NCBI GenBank assembly: GCA_902168185.1
Contig: CABHOV010000072.1
Coordinates: forward strand, 62,001-126,000
Origin: an uncultured Bacteroides sp.
Lineage (GTDB): Bacteria; Bacteroidota; Bacteroidia; Cytophagales; Cyclobacteriaceae
DNA length: 64,000 nt
Reading direction: 5' to 3'
In this document: piece by piece, positions 26,167 through 33,774 of the stretch
Layout: every line of letters starts with the position of its first letter
Numbering within the stretch: position 1 is the first letter of the stretch
Notes under the pieces: generated by a model
Databases searched by the model: none
Seen by the model: only the letters and a program-made list of their open reading frames with translations
What the model was told of the DNA's origin: nothing
Program-made: the position numbers and the translations under genes

Positions 26167-27810
26167 TTAATTTATCATTACCTGTGTACCCTTGATGACT
26201 ACATTCTTGCCGGCTCCGGCTTGGATTGTAATCCCTTGTGCATCCATCTTGATGCTGTTTTGATTTTCATCTTTCATCTCGAACGCATTCGAGTCGTTGT
26301 TGATGATGAGTGACTTCTCACCTGCCCCGGCCGGTACCCGTAACGTGAGCCGTTTGTTGGTATCATCAAAAATCAGTTTTATACCTTCACGGGTAACAAT
26401 ACCATGTTGTGTCGCTCCATCTTCTTCCGGCAGTGGCGACTTGTGTGAATCTTTACTATGAAGGCATCCGAGAATAACCGCTTCGCGCGGATCGTCGTTG
26501 AGAAATCCGATCACTACTTCATCATTTGCTTCCGGACGGAAATATATACCTCTGTCCGATCCTGCATCCAATGTGGCGACCCTTGCCCATATACCTTCAT
26601 TGCCGGTTGTTATCAAGGGTATATGTACTTTTACACGATACTGTCCACCTTCTTCGCTGTCGTCAATATCGGTTACTATACCAATCTGTAAACCGTTCAC
26701 ACCCGGAAGCAATCCCGAAGATGGTTTGTCCATTACATCTTCCTTGGTATAAAACCAATCATCACGCCAGCCGAATTGTATATCGGTATGCCAGACTTCC
26801 TCGAAGTGGTGTAGTATACCGGTTACAAATACATTTCCATTAAAGCGGTCGCCGACACCTTCGAGTGTAATCATGGTGCCAGGCTTTACTGCGGCATTGC
26901 CTTCAATGCGTACTCTGCCAACAGCTTTGGACAAATGATTGCGCAATGCATGGGCGTCAGACCAATCCTGTAATTGTTCCTGGGTAAGACGACCGGAGTG
27001 AATAAGCTTTACCTGCGCTTTGAGTACACCTGCTAATTCATCAGAAGAAAAATTTCCATTCTCAGCAAATGTAGACTCACCCGTCTCGGAATTTTCAAGT
27101 TCTTGCTGCGTATAGTCCCACGCATGACTCGTGATGGATTGCTTTACTCTGCGTGCGTCCATCTCAGCTTCAAATTCAAGTATATTCCGGCCAAACGTTG
27201 CGACCAGTACCGGCTCCGTTGTGGCGTCCGGTTTCCTTACGATCAGTGTACCATCATCGGTTAACACCAGCATTCCATTCGCTTCTGCACGTATAACTAT
27301 AAAGTCCCAATCAGTAGCGTTAAACTGTACTAATTGTTTGTGATTAAATGTCATTGCTTCTATATCTTTTTCAAGATTACCCGCCAGCGTGTCTATAACA
27401 TCGCTATCTGTTTTAGCGATGTGATATATACTTTTGCGGGCAGCCGTAAGCTTGATCGCATTGTCCTTGGCCTCGATCATCAGCAAGGATGACGACTGCT
27501 GTCTTACCTTAACAGCATGCTTTACAATGATTCCCTTGAATACTGTCTCAACTTCGCCATGATACCCGAGTTGAATTTCGATCTCGTTTCCGGGCTTGAA
27601 ATTGTTATCGTTGCTAAGCGGAAAATCCCGTTCGGATGGTGAACCGTCTGCAAAAGTAAGTTTCGCGGATGCGATCTTGTTGAATGATTTATTCACAGTG
27701 ATCTGCAAGAGCAGTGCCTCGTGATTTAACTCTACACCATTCACAAATACTTTCTGGCTGACAACATCCGTGGCAGAATCCGTTCCGGGAATCAAACTAT
27801 CCAGTCCCAT
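26167..27810 (-). CDS. VgrG-like spike protein (Afp8-like)
   Basis: A 547-residue protein in the VgrG/Afp8 family. The N-terminal part resembles the gp27-like hub. From about residue 370 the gp5-like OB-fold follows (GLQIGIVTDIDDSEEGGQYRVKV, in parts; ARVATLDAGSDRGIYFRPEANDEV), then a short beta-helix tail (NSIKMDAQGITIQAGAG). No effector extension is present. It forms the trimeric spike capped by the PAAR protein encoded downstream. Confidence 0.94.
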   Translation of the reverse strand: MGLDSLIPGTDSATDVVSQKVFVNGVELNHEALLLQITVNKSFNKIASAKLTFADGSPSERDFPLSNDNNFKPGNEIEIQLGYHGEVETVFKGIIVKHAVKVRQQSSSLLMIEAKDNAIKLTAARKSIYHIAKTDSDVIDTLAGNLEKDIEAMTFNHKQLVQFNATDWDFIVIRAEANGMLVLTDDGTLIVRKPDATTEPVLVATFGRNILEFEAEMDARRVKQSITSHAWDYTQQELENSETGESTFAENGNFSSDELAGVLKAQVKLIHSGRLTQEQLQDWSDAHALRNHLSKAVGRVRIEGNAAVKPGTMITLEGVGDRFNGNVFVTGILHHFEEVWHTDIQFGWRDDWFYTKEDVMDKPSSGLLPGVNGLQIGIVTDIDDSEEGGQYRVKVHIPLITTGNEGIWARVATLDAGSDRGIYFRPEANDEVVIGFLNDDPREAVILGCLHSKDSHKSPLPEEDGATQHGIVTREGIKLIFDDTNKRLTLRVPAGAGEKSLIINNDSNAFEMKDENQNSIKMDAQGITIQAGAGKNVVIKGTQVMIN

Positions 27811-27816
27811 ATAGAT

Positions 27817-28497
27817 CTATTTTTTTGAGAGTGGTGGAAAGAATAGTTCTGTTCCCGCCTTGAGCTTGCGGAAGTTTTTAATCCGGTTAACACGCGCCAC
27901 CTGTATATAGTAATGCTGATTATTATATACTTCACGTGTGAGCAGTGGCAACAGGTCGCCTTCTTTTACAGTCTTGCGATGGGTTAGGTCTGGCGATGAA
28001 AGCATTCCCAGCACATCGCTTAATCCTTTTATAGTACGCTCGGTAAAGGTGGCACTTACTTTTGCCCGTATCGGCAGGCCGAACATATCAAACATGGTAT
28101 AGGTTACGTTCGAGGAATTCATAATGCATACATTGATGAATGTCCCATACTGCACCATGAGGTAATGCGGCCGGTGTATACTTCCGCGGATGTTGGTTGT
28201 TACTCCACGGAACAATGCTATTTGTGCGGTTACCGGTATCTTTACTCCATTGGTATTTACGCCCGTTCCATCCAGGGTAAATTCAATTGTAAAGGTCCTT
28301 GGATTGGTCTTTACATAGGTAGGCTCAGAGCCCTGCTTTCCGGGAGGACATGGCCTGTTCCAGACAAGATCTTCATGTACACTAAAGCTCTCGGGATTGA
28401 ACATCGCTATAAATGGCAATCCCGCAGGTATACCATCCACCGTGGTGGGAATGATCTTCAGATTGAAGGGTAACTTGGCAAGACTTTGTACATCCAT
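27817..28497 (-). CDS. LysM spike/tube adaptor protein (Afp7-like)
   Basis: A 226-residue protein with a C-terminal LysM-like module (HRKTVKEGDLLPLLTREVY, then VNRIKNFRKLKAGTELFFPP). Afp7/gp53-type proteins link the spike hub to the tube and baseplate. Its ATG overlaps the TAA of the DUF5908 gene by one base (TAATG), indicating translational coupling. It lies 6 bp before the spike gene. Confidence 0.9.
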   Translation of the reverse strand: MDVQSLAKLPFNLKIIPTTVDGIPAGLPFIAMFNPESFSVHEDLVWNRPCPPGKQGSEPTYVKTNPRTFTIEFTLDGTGVNTNGVKIPVTAQIALFRGVTTNIRGSIHRPHYLMVQYGTFINVCIMNSSNVTYTMFDMFGLPIRAKVSATFTERTIKGLSDVLGMLSSPDLTHRKTVKEGDLLPLLTREVYNNQHYYIQVARVNRIKNFRKLKAGTELFFPPLSKK

Positions 28498-28667
28498 TAT
28501 CGTTCAAGTTTTTGGCGAATGATTTCCAATATTCTTTCAGCTATTTCTGCATCCGAGTCACCATCGGTGGTGCTGCTTTGCGCACTGCTTTGTGAGCTTG
28601 GTGAATTTCCATTACCGGGGGCGTCTACCACCGCCCGGATAATCACTTCATTAATTTGTACAGGCAT
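28497..28667 (-). CDS. DUF5908-type small eCIS protein
   Basis: A 56-residue protein (MPVQINEVIIRAVV...). A beta-strand start is followed by a Ser/Gln/Thr-rich linker and a C-terminal amphipathic helix (AEIAERILEIIRQKLER). Short proteins of this layout, DUF5908, recur in Bacteroidota injection-system clusters in the place of Afp6. It lies between the second tube gene (2-bp gap) and the LysM gene (1-bp overlap). Its role in the particle is unknown. Confidence 0.8.
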   Translation of the reverse strand: MPVQINEVIIRAVVDAPGNGNSPSSQSSAQSSTTDGDSDAEIAERILEIIRQKLER

Positions 28668-28669
28668 TG

Positions 28670-29137
28670 CTATAGTATTCTTTCAAAATATTGATAAGCA
28701 AATTCCAGTGTCTCAACAACAACTGAATTGTCGCTGGCGCGGAAATCGGAAGAAGACCACTTCAGCGGATAGGCCTGAAAAACTTTCCAGGCTGCTACAC
28801 CGGACTCGGTTTCATCCATGAGAGTTATGAGTATATCTGCGGGTTGGAAATCATATATAGGCACTGTGAAATATGTATTCATCGCAGACTTAAACCAACC
28901 GAGTATAGCAGTATTGGTGAGAAGTCCCCGTTTCAAGACCAGGTTTGGATACTTGGCCCGTTTGGGAAGTTTATATACAAACCGGTTCTCTCCTCCTTCC
29001 CGCAGTTCTTCCGTTTCAACTTCTACGGATAAACCGCTTACTTCCTGGAAGCGCTGCTCCGTATCACCGGACATACCGCTGACTCCGAGAAACTCAACCT
29101 TGAAATGAAAACCGGAAGGAGGATAATAGGCTGGCAT
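28670..29137 (-). CDS. eCIS tube protein 2 (Afp5-like)
   Basis: A 155-residue tail tube protein of the T4 gp19-like family: PPSGFHFKVEFLG, FQEVSGLSVEVETEELREGG, and a terminal VVVETLEFAYQYF strand. It is slightly longer than the major tube protein upstream, as expected for the initiator tube ring (Afp5/Pvc5) that contacts the spike adaptor. It lies 3 bp downstream of tube protein 1. Confidence 0.92.
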   Translation of the reverse strand: MPAYYPPSGFHFKVEFLGVSGMSGDTEQRFQEVSGLSVEVETEELREGGENRFVYKLPKRAKYPNLVLKRGLLTNTAILGWFKSAMNTYFTVPIYDFQPADILITLMDETESGVAAWKVFQAYPLKWSSSDFRASDNSVVVETLEFAYQYFERIL

Positions 29138-29140
29138 ATA

Positions 29141-29572
29141 CTATACAGGTGTTACTGTGATACCTTCGTGTGCAAGCTCAATGGTTTCAATTGCAATTTC
29201 ATTACCACTTGCTTTCAAACCCGGCCCTTCACATTTCACCGGCCACGCCTCAGATATAGTCCATACAAACACCGGATTACCTTCATCGTTGAGTAGCGTA
29301 ATGACGAGCGTGCGTCTGGTTACATTGGGTTCACCGAAGTTGTTAAACCAGGTATATAAATCATTGTTAGCACTTACCAGACCGCGCTTTAAAGAGATGT
29401 TTCCGGCTTTGCGCAGTCCTGGTCTTTTTAACGGAAGTGTTTTGGCTGACATCAGCCCGTCACGATATTCGATGGGTTGATTTTCAACGGAGAGTCCGCT
29501 TACTTCTGAAAACCCTATATTATCTCCACCCCACGACACGGTGAAGTGAAAACCAGTTAATGGATAAGGCAT
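29141..29572 (-). CDS. eCIS major tube protein (Afp1-like)
   Basis: A 143-residue gp19-like tube protein: TGFHFTVSWGG, FSEVSGLSVENQPIEYRDG, KRPGLRKAGNISLKRGL, and a final beta-strand ETIELAHEGI. It builds the inner tube that carries cargo. It follows the sheath gene by 50 bp and precedes tube protein 2, the usual sheath-tube order. Confidence 0.93.
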   Translation of the reverse strand: MPYPLTGFHFTVSWGGDNIGFSEVSGLSVENQPIEYRDGLMSAKTLPLKRPGLRKAGNISLKRGLVSANNDLYTWFNNFGEPNVTRRTLVITLLNDEGNPVFVWTISEAWPVKCEGPGLKASGNEIAIETIELAHEGITVTPV

Positions 29573-29622
29573 ATAGTATAATAGTTAATGATTACGAATG
29601 AATAAATATGAATAATGGAGCA

Positions 29623-31074
29623 CTACGATGTTTGCATCATCTGCTCAAACTTCAGGATGATAAACTCAGCAGGACGCGCAACGGCCATACCTATTTCAAC
29701 AATCATGCGACCTTCCAGTATATCTACGGAGGTCATGGTAGACCCCAGTCCTATATTTACAAAAAATGCCTGCTCGGGAGTTGCCCCTGCCAGTGCACCA
29801 TCTCTCCACTTGAGGTATAGATAATTTTCAATCATCGCTTTTACCTTTACCCAGGTGGGTGAAGTGTTCGGTTCGAAGATTGCCCAGTTCGAAGATTTCT
29901 TGATGGATTCTTCCACCACGCTGAAAAAGCGTCTTACATTTATATACCGCCATTCATTGTCGTTACCATCGAGGGTTCTTCCACCCATGACAACGGTTCC
30001 GTATCCCGGCATATTGAGAATAGCATTGACCGATTTACCAGTATCGGAATTCACGTTGAGAAGATCGTGTTCTGAACGAGACACCGATACTCTTGGCTTC
30101 ACAACGTCCATGAGACCAACGTTGGCAGGAGCCTTCCAGAAACCACGCTCGCGATCGACACGGGAATATACCCCGGCCATAGCGGCTGATGGTGGCAACA
30201 CCATATGATATTTACCATACTCTGCAGCGATGGCGTTATACATACTCGAAGCTGTATTTTTCAATACCGATAAGGCTACACCTGTTTTATCATCTGCCGG
30301 TACGGTTGGCGCAGCACCATTTATAGTATGCGTACCAATGGTGAGTGCATCGAAATCGAAGTTATAGCTATAGGAAGTTTCAAGATACGGGTAATATACC
30401 GCGCCATATCTTCTGATCGAGCCATCTACGGGTATAGTACCAATAGCGGTTGCTACATCTGCATTAACAGAGCTCGAAGTCTTCGGCACGGTGGTCAGAT
30501 ATGTATCCATGATAGCAAAGCGATCTTTGAGTGTAGCGGCCTGATTGATCATCTTCTGATTGACCGCTTCATACGCAGCTTGCGCTGCAAGATTAATCGC
30601 TTCAGGCACTACCAGCATGGTAGGTGTATCTTCATTGGCAATGATGTCCAGGCCACGTTCCAGATCGGCCTGTGCGACCGTTCCGGTATATCCGCCAATA
30701 GAAACGATATAGCATCTACCACCACCGTTGGTGAAGAAGTGTCTCATGGCATAGTATAAAATGTGGTCGCTGGTGTTTGCTGCATTTACCGTGATCGTGG
30801 TTTTGAATCCAGTTGTTTGTGTACCGGTCTTCAATTCATCTACCGCCAGTGTTACGTTCGCTGCTACTTCCGTGGGAGGTCCGCCAAAGTACTGCTTGAA
30901 ATCAGCAAGGCTGGTAATGGGAGTTGGTACATCGGTAAGATCACCTGCAACAAGCAAGGTCGCTTTTTCAGTATACCCGATAAACGCGGGCACGGCTGAT
31001 TCAACTTCAGCGATGGATGGTGGCAGAAGAGATATTTCTTCTACATAAACACCGGGTGAACGATAGTTGGCCAT
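29623..31074 (-). CDS. eCIS contractile sheath protein (Afp2-like)
   Basis: A 483-residue sheath protein. The N-terminus has the classic YRSPGVYVEE motif and the C-terminus the conserved module MVEIGMAVARPAEFIILKF (with local variation), as in T4 gp18 and Afp2/Pvc2. It is the only sheath gene in the locus, whereas Afp and PVC carry two or three paralogues, so the particle is likely built from one sheath type. Confidence 0.96.
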   Translation of the reverse strand: MANYRSPGVYVEEISLLPPSIAEVESAVPAFIGYTEKATLLVAGDLTDVPTPITSLADFKQYFGGPPTEVAANVTLAVDELKTGTQTTGFKTTITVNAANTSDHILYYAMRHFFTNGGGRCYIVSIGGYTGTVAQADLERGLDIIANEDTPTMLVVPEAINLAAQAAYEAVNQKMINQAATLKDRFAIMDTYLTTVPKTSSSVNADVATAIGTIPVDGSIRRYGAVYYPYLETSYSYNFDFDALTIGTHTINGAAPTVPADDKTGVALSVLKNTASSMYNAIAAEYGKYHMVLPPSAAMAGVYSRVDRERGFWKAPANVGLMDVVKPRVSVSRSEHDLLNVNSDTGKSVNAILNMPGYGTVVMGGRTLDGNDNEWRYINVRRFFSVVEESIKKSSNWAIFEPNTSPTWVKVKAMIENYLYLKWRDGALAGATPEQAFFVNIGLGSTMTSVDILEGRMIVEIGMAVARPAEFIILKFEQMMQTS

Positions 31075-31083
31075 TTTAATAGT

Positions 31084-32262
31084 TTAAAGTGTTAATAAGA
31101 TATCGGAATATATAGTTGGGCTTGCTGTAGCGTCTACCCGATCCGTTGCAGGATATGGTAAATTAGAACGTACAGCAGATTCTCTTGGGTCGCCCAGGTA
31201 TTTCTTCAGGGTAAAGCTTAGCGCATCGTGAGGTCCGCCGGTAGAAGATAAATATTTTTCACGCAGCTGTATAGGGCTGGTAGATATAAATTCAAAGACT
31301 GTATCACTTATGTGATTGCCGGTGAACAGTATGGTTGTATCATTGCTGACTATATTAAGACGATTGATAAAATCAGTTTTATCGGCAGGGCTAAGTGCGG
31401 CCATTTCCAGGAATAAGGGACTGGTGGGTTGCAGTATAAGTCTGTAACGCCACAAAGTTTGCCGGCTAATAAAGCGTAGCCTGTAGGCAGGCCGTTGTGG
31501 CGTGATCGATCCATCCGGTTCGACAATTCTATAGTTAGCCTGCAAGGCCGGATCAAGTGAAAAATCTACGATACCAAAGATCGGTACATCTGCAACAACT
31601 CCTCCATAGTAAAATTCTTCGGTAATTATACCACCGATCAAAAGCTGACATTTACCAGGCGCCAGCGATGAAAGATCGAAGATGAGGTAACTCTTTCCTG
31701 ATTCGGTGAGCAAGGATTTGGGCAGCATTTCTCTTCCCGAAGGAAGATGCTTTACACGTGCAGTGCCGGGTGCAACCGGAACCATGCTCATATAGGTATA
31801 GGTGCCAAACGTTACACGTATAGTATCAGCGCTTTTAACACCCAACAGATCGTTACTAAGGTGAAGATCATCGCGGGAAGCAGCCAGGTCAATTAACTGG
31901 TTTGTAAAATAATACGCTTGTGCAAGAGACGTCTGTGGCAAGTCGTTAAAGTTTGCAAGTGATGGATTTCTGAGTAGCACTAAAAATGTAAGCGCATCGG
32001 ATTTCATCGGTTTGAACTTTAACAGATCGTTACCACCGCTTGTGCCTTCTATACTTCCCCATATAGTGAAGCCGCCATGCTGATCTTCTTTTTTATATAG
32101 CAGGTTAAGGCGGCTCATGCGTTGAATACACTCTTTTGTAGGAATGAACTCCAGATCAGGGCGCGGGTCTGTGGTATATTTCTGACATACAGCATTCTGA
32201 TAAAAAGGCTGCGCTACCGACACCTTGAATAGTTCACTATATTTTACTTTCAGGATTCCCAT
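31084..32262 (-). CDS. unrecognised eCIS protein between cap and sheath genes
   Basis: A 392-residue protein without signal peptide. The start MGILKVKYSELF (32262) sits 4 bp after the cap-gene stop; an upstream ATG at 32277 would overlap it. Visible features are a FIPTKECIQRMSRLNLLYK helix, a Gly-rich GGFTIWGS turn, and a beta-rich C-terminal half (YYGGVVADVPIFGIVDF). The family was not identified. Its position between the DUF4255 cap gene and the sheath, with 9-bp spacing to the sheath gene, points to a structural part such as a cap adaptor; this is inference only. Confidence 0.7.
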   Translation of the reverse strand: MGILKVKYSELFKVSVAQPFYQNAVCQKYTTDPRPDLEFIPTKECIQRMSRLNLLYKKEDQHGGFTIWGSIEGTSGGNDLLKFKPMKSDALTFLVLLRNPSLANFNDLPQTSLAQAYYFTNQLIDLAASRDDLHLSNDLLGVKSADTIRVTFGTYTYMSMVPVAPGTARVKHLPSGREMLPKSLLTESGKSYLIFDLSSLAPGKCQLLIGGIITEEFYYGGVVADVPIFGIVDFSLDPALQANYRIVEPDGSITPQRPAYRLRFISRQTLWRYRLILQPTSPLFLEMAALSPADKTDFINRLNIVSNDTTILFTGNHISDTVFEFISTSPIQLREKYLSSTGGPHDALSFTLKKYLGDPRESAVRSNLPYPATDRVDATASPTIYSDILLTL

Positions 32263-32266
32263 AGCG

Positions 32267-32878
32267 TTAGTCTGCAAAATTCATTTCAGTGATAGCCGGT
32301 GCAGATTCTTTACCCTTCATATCGAATACGGTAAGCATGTTCGCTTTGTAGACAACACTCGGTATATATTTACCACCCAGCATAGCCCACAAATTATTCT
32401 GTTGCTCGAATGTCAGGCTGTGAAGCTTAAAGCTTAGCCGCTCGATGAGCTGCCAGGATTTACTCACGGGATCTGTAACGCCTGCATTTAAAGCGGGGAA
32501 TTTTAATTCATCAAATACCGGATTCGCCTGAAAAAAGGATACTATACTTGACAGGTCACGAAGAGCCGTTTCGTAATTGGTATTGTGCGCAGCAAACAAA
32601 ATGAAGAGATCCAGTTCAACAGGCGGGTTCAATTTCATGAACTGCTTGTTTTCCACCGGTATATAATAGGGACGCTTTCCCTCTCTGCGTTCTTCGTCAA
32701 TACCGGCAAGCACGATGGTGACGTGCGTTGCTGTATTCAGGTTGAAGGTTCCATCGGGCAAAACAACGGGCTTGAGGTCCACCACATTGTTCATGGTATA
32801 GTTTGCGGGATCCTGTTCACGGTCCACTATATATACCTCCAATTCTTTTCTGATAAATTCCAACGCTGTGCGTATCAT
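32267..32878 (-). CDS. DUF4255 tail terminator/cap protein (Afp16-like)
   Basis: The start MIRTALEFIRKELEVYI (32878) was chosen because DUF4255 proteins usually begin this way; an upstream ATG at 32917 adds 13 residues. About 203 residues. Typical family features follow: NVVDLKPVV, NTATHVTIVLAGIDEERR, PVELDLFILFAAHNTNYETALR. This family (Afp16/Pvc16) caps the distal end of the tube-sheath. It is the first structural gene of the locus and is followed after 4 bp by the unknown 392-residue gene. Confidence 0.9.
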   Translation of the reverse strand: MIRTALEFIRKELEVYIVDREQDPANYTMNNVVDLKPVVLPDGTFNLNTATHVTIVLAGIDEERREGKRPYYIPVENKQFMKLNPPVELDLFILFAAHNTNYETALRDLSSIVSFFQANPVFDELKFPALNAGVTDPVSKSWQLIERLSFKLHSLTFEQQNNLWAMLGGKYIPSVVYKANMLTVFDMKGKESAPAITEMNFAD

Positions 32879-33018
32879 AGCATTTCTTTTCAGATTAAAT
32901 CCGTTAACCACCAACAATCCGAAAAACAGTAAAAGAATAACAGGGACGACAATTATTACATTGCGTCAATGAAGAGATTCAGGGTTGTAGTGGGTCTTTT
33001 TTCTAATGACCATGCAAA

Positions 33019-33030
33019 GGTATATATACC
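33019..33030. promoter_or_regulatory. GGTATATATACC palindrome before the eCIS operon
   Basis: A perfect 12-bp palindrome lies between the regulator gene (stop at 33045) and the cap gene start, where the operon promoter could be. It might be an operator. However, GGTATA/TATACC words are very common throughout this window, so coincidence is a real possibility. Confidence 0.25.
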
Positions 33031-33044
33031 CTTGAAGCGCCACA

Positions 33045-33470
33045 TCACCCCCAGGAGTGATTTTTGAGAAAATCAAAATTTTCTACCTCTGTCATTTTGA
33101 ACAGTATATCTTTGAGATCATTCAGACAACGTACTCCTGCTTTGGATATAATGTTCTTGCGATGTGACTTTACCGTCTCCAGGCTGATGCAGAGCTTCTC
33201 GGAGATCTCTTTATTCTGAAGACGTTGACACGCGAGATTCAACACTTCACACTCGCGTTTGGTGAGTTGCTCCAGTAACTTTTTGATATTGCTATCTTCT
33301 CGACTCTTCGCCTTGGCAAGGTTCGGATCAACAATATCAATGGCAATAGTATATTGTTCATTGCATTGTTCAAGAAATGAAATAGCAGCATGGAGATCTT
33401 TATCAGCAGCATTCATATGTAGTTTGCTGATCGTGTCTTTTCCGGAATTGATCTTGAATTCTTTTATCAT
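33045..33470 (-). CDS. LuxR-type HTH regulator next to the eCIS operon
   Basis: A 141-residue protein. Residues about 73-140 form a LuxR/GerE helix-turn-helix (LTKRECEVLNLACQ, NKEISEKLCISLETVKSHRKNI). The N-terminal 60 residues contain no recognisable receiver domain: there is no phospho-Asp context, although DIVDPN is seen. It is therefore a stand-alone regulator or responds by another route. It is the first gene on the minus strand before the injection operon, 166 bp upstream of the cap gene, and is the obvious candidate to control it. Confidence 0.88.
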   Translation of the reverse strand: MIKEFKINSGKDTISKLHMNAADKDLHAAISFLEQCNEQYTIAIDIVDPNLAKAKSREDSNIKKLLEQLTKRECEVLNLACQRLQNKEISEKLCISLETVKSHRKNIISKAGVRCLNDLKDILFKMTEVENFDFLKNHSWG

Positions 33471-33711
33471 AACAGCAGCTTTTTAAAATTATACTACAAC
33501 ATCGGCACTATAGATTCGTGTTGAATCATATTTTTTATTGCCTTGATGATGACGAAGGCAACAAAAATCAAATATCGTGTATGTAAACACAATGGTCTAT
33601 AACCCATTCATGTGACCGTCATTTAACGGTAAATGCAATTACAAGGTATATTTGAATCTGTTGTTAAAACATCTGATAACAGATTGTGATTGGCGTTGAA
33701 ACAACGTCTGT
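33471..33711. other. non-coding region upstream of the LuxR-type gene
   Basis: About 240 bp without a convincing gene. It presumably holds the promoter of the regulator. Two inverted repeats are visible: TTGCCTT/AAGGCAA around ten bases near 33540-33563 and AATCTGTT/AACAGATT around 15 bases near 33653-33683. A TATATTTG on the plus strand near 33644 matches a -7 element but has no gene downstream. Confidence 0.4.
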
Positions 33712-33749
33712 AAAAAAAGAAAGCTCAAGGATTTATACCTTGAGCTTTC
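33712..33749 (-). terminator. intrinsic terminator of the MksBEF-like operon
   Basis: A perfect 12-bp stem (GAAAGCTCAAGG at 33719-33730 with CCTTGAGCTTTC at 33738-33749) and 7-base loop, followed on the minus strand by seven U. It sits 26 bp after the stop of the ATPase gene and separates the condensin operon from the eCIS regulator. Confidence 0.95.
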
Positions 33750-33774
33750 TCGATAGAAAAAAAATAATGATCTA

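Noticed and set aside
14447-32878. Type VI secretion system
   Set aside because: VgrG, PAAR, gp25, tube and sheath are present, but there is no TssJ/L/M membrane complex, ClpV or separate TssB/TssC pair. The Afp15-type ATPase, LysM adaptor and DUF4255 cap are hallmarks of eCIS.
14447-32878. Contractile-tailed prophage
   Set aside because: No capsid, portal, terminase, integrase, lysis genes or attachment sites are seen.
33640-33655. Plus-strand TATATTTG as a promoter
   Set aside because: It matches the -7 consensus, but no plus-strand gene follows before the leftward condensin operon.
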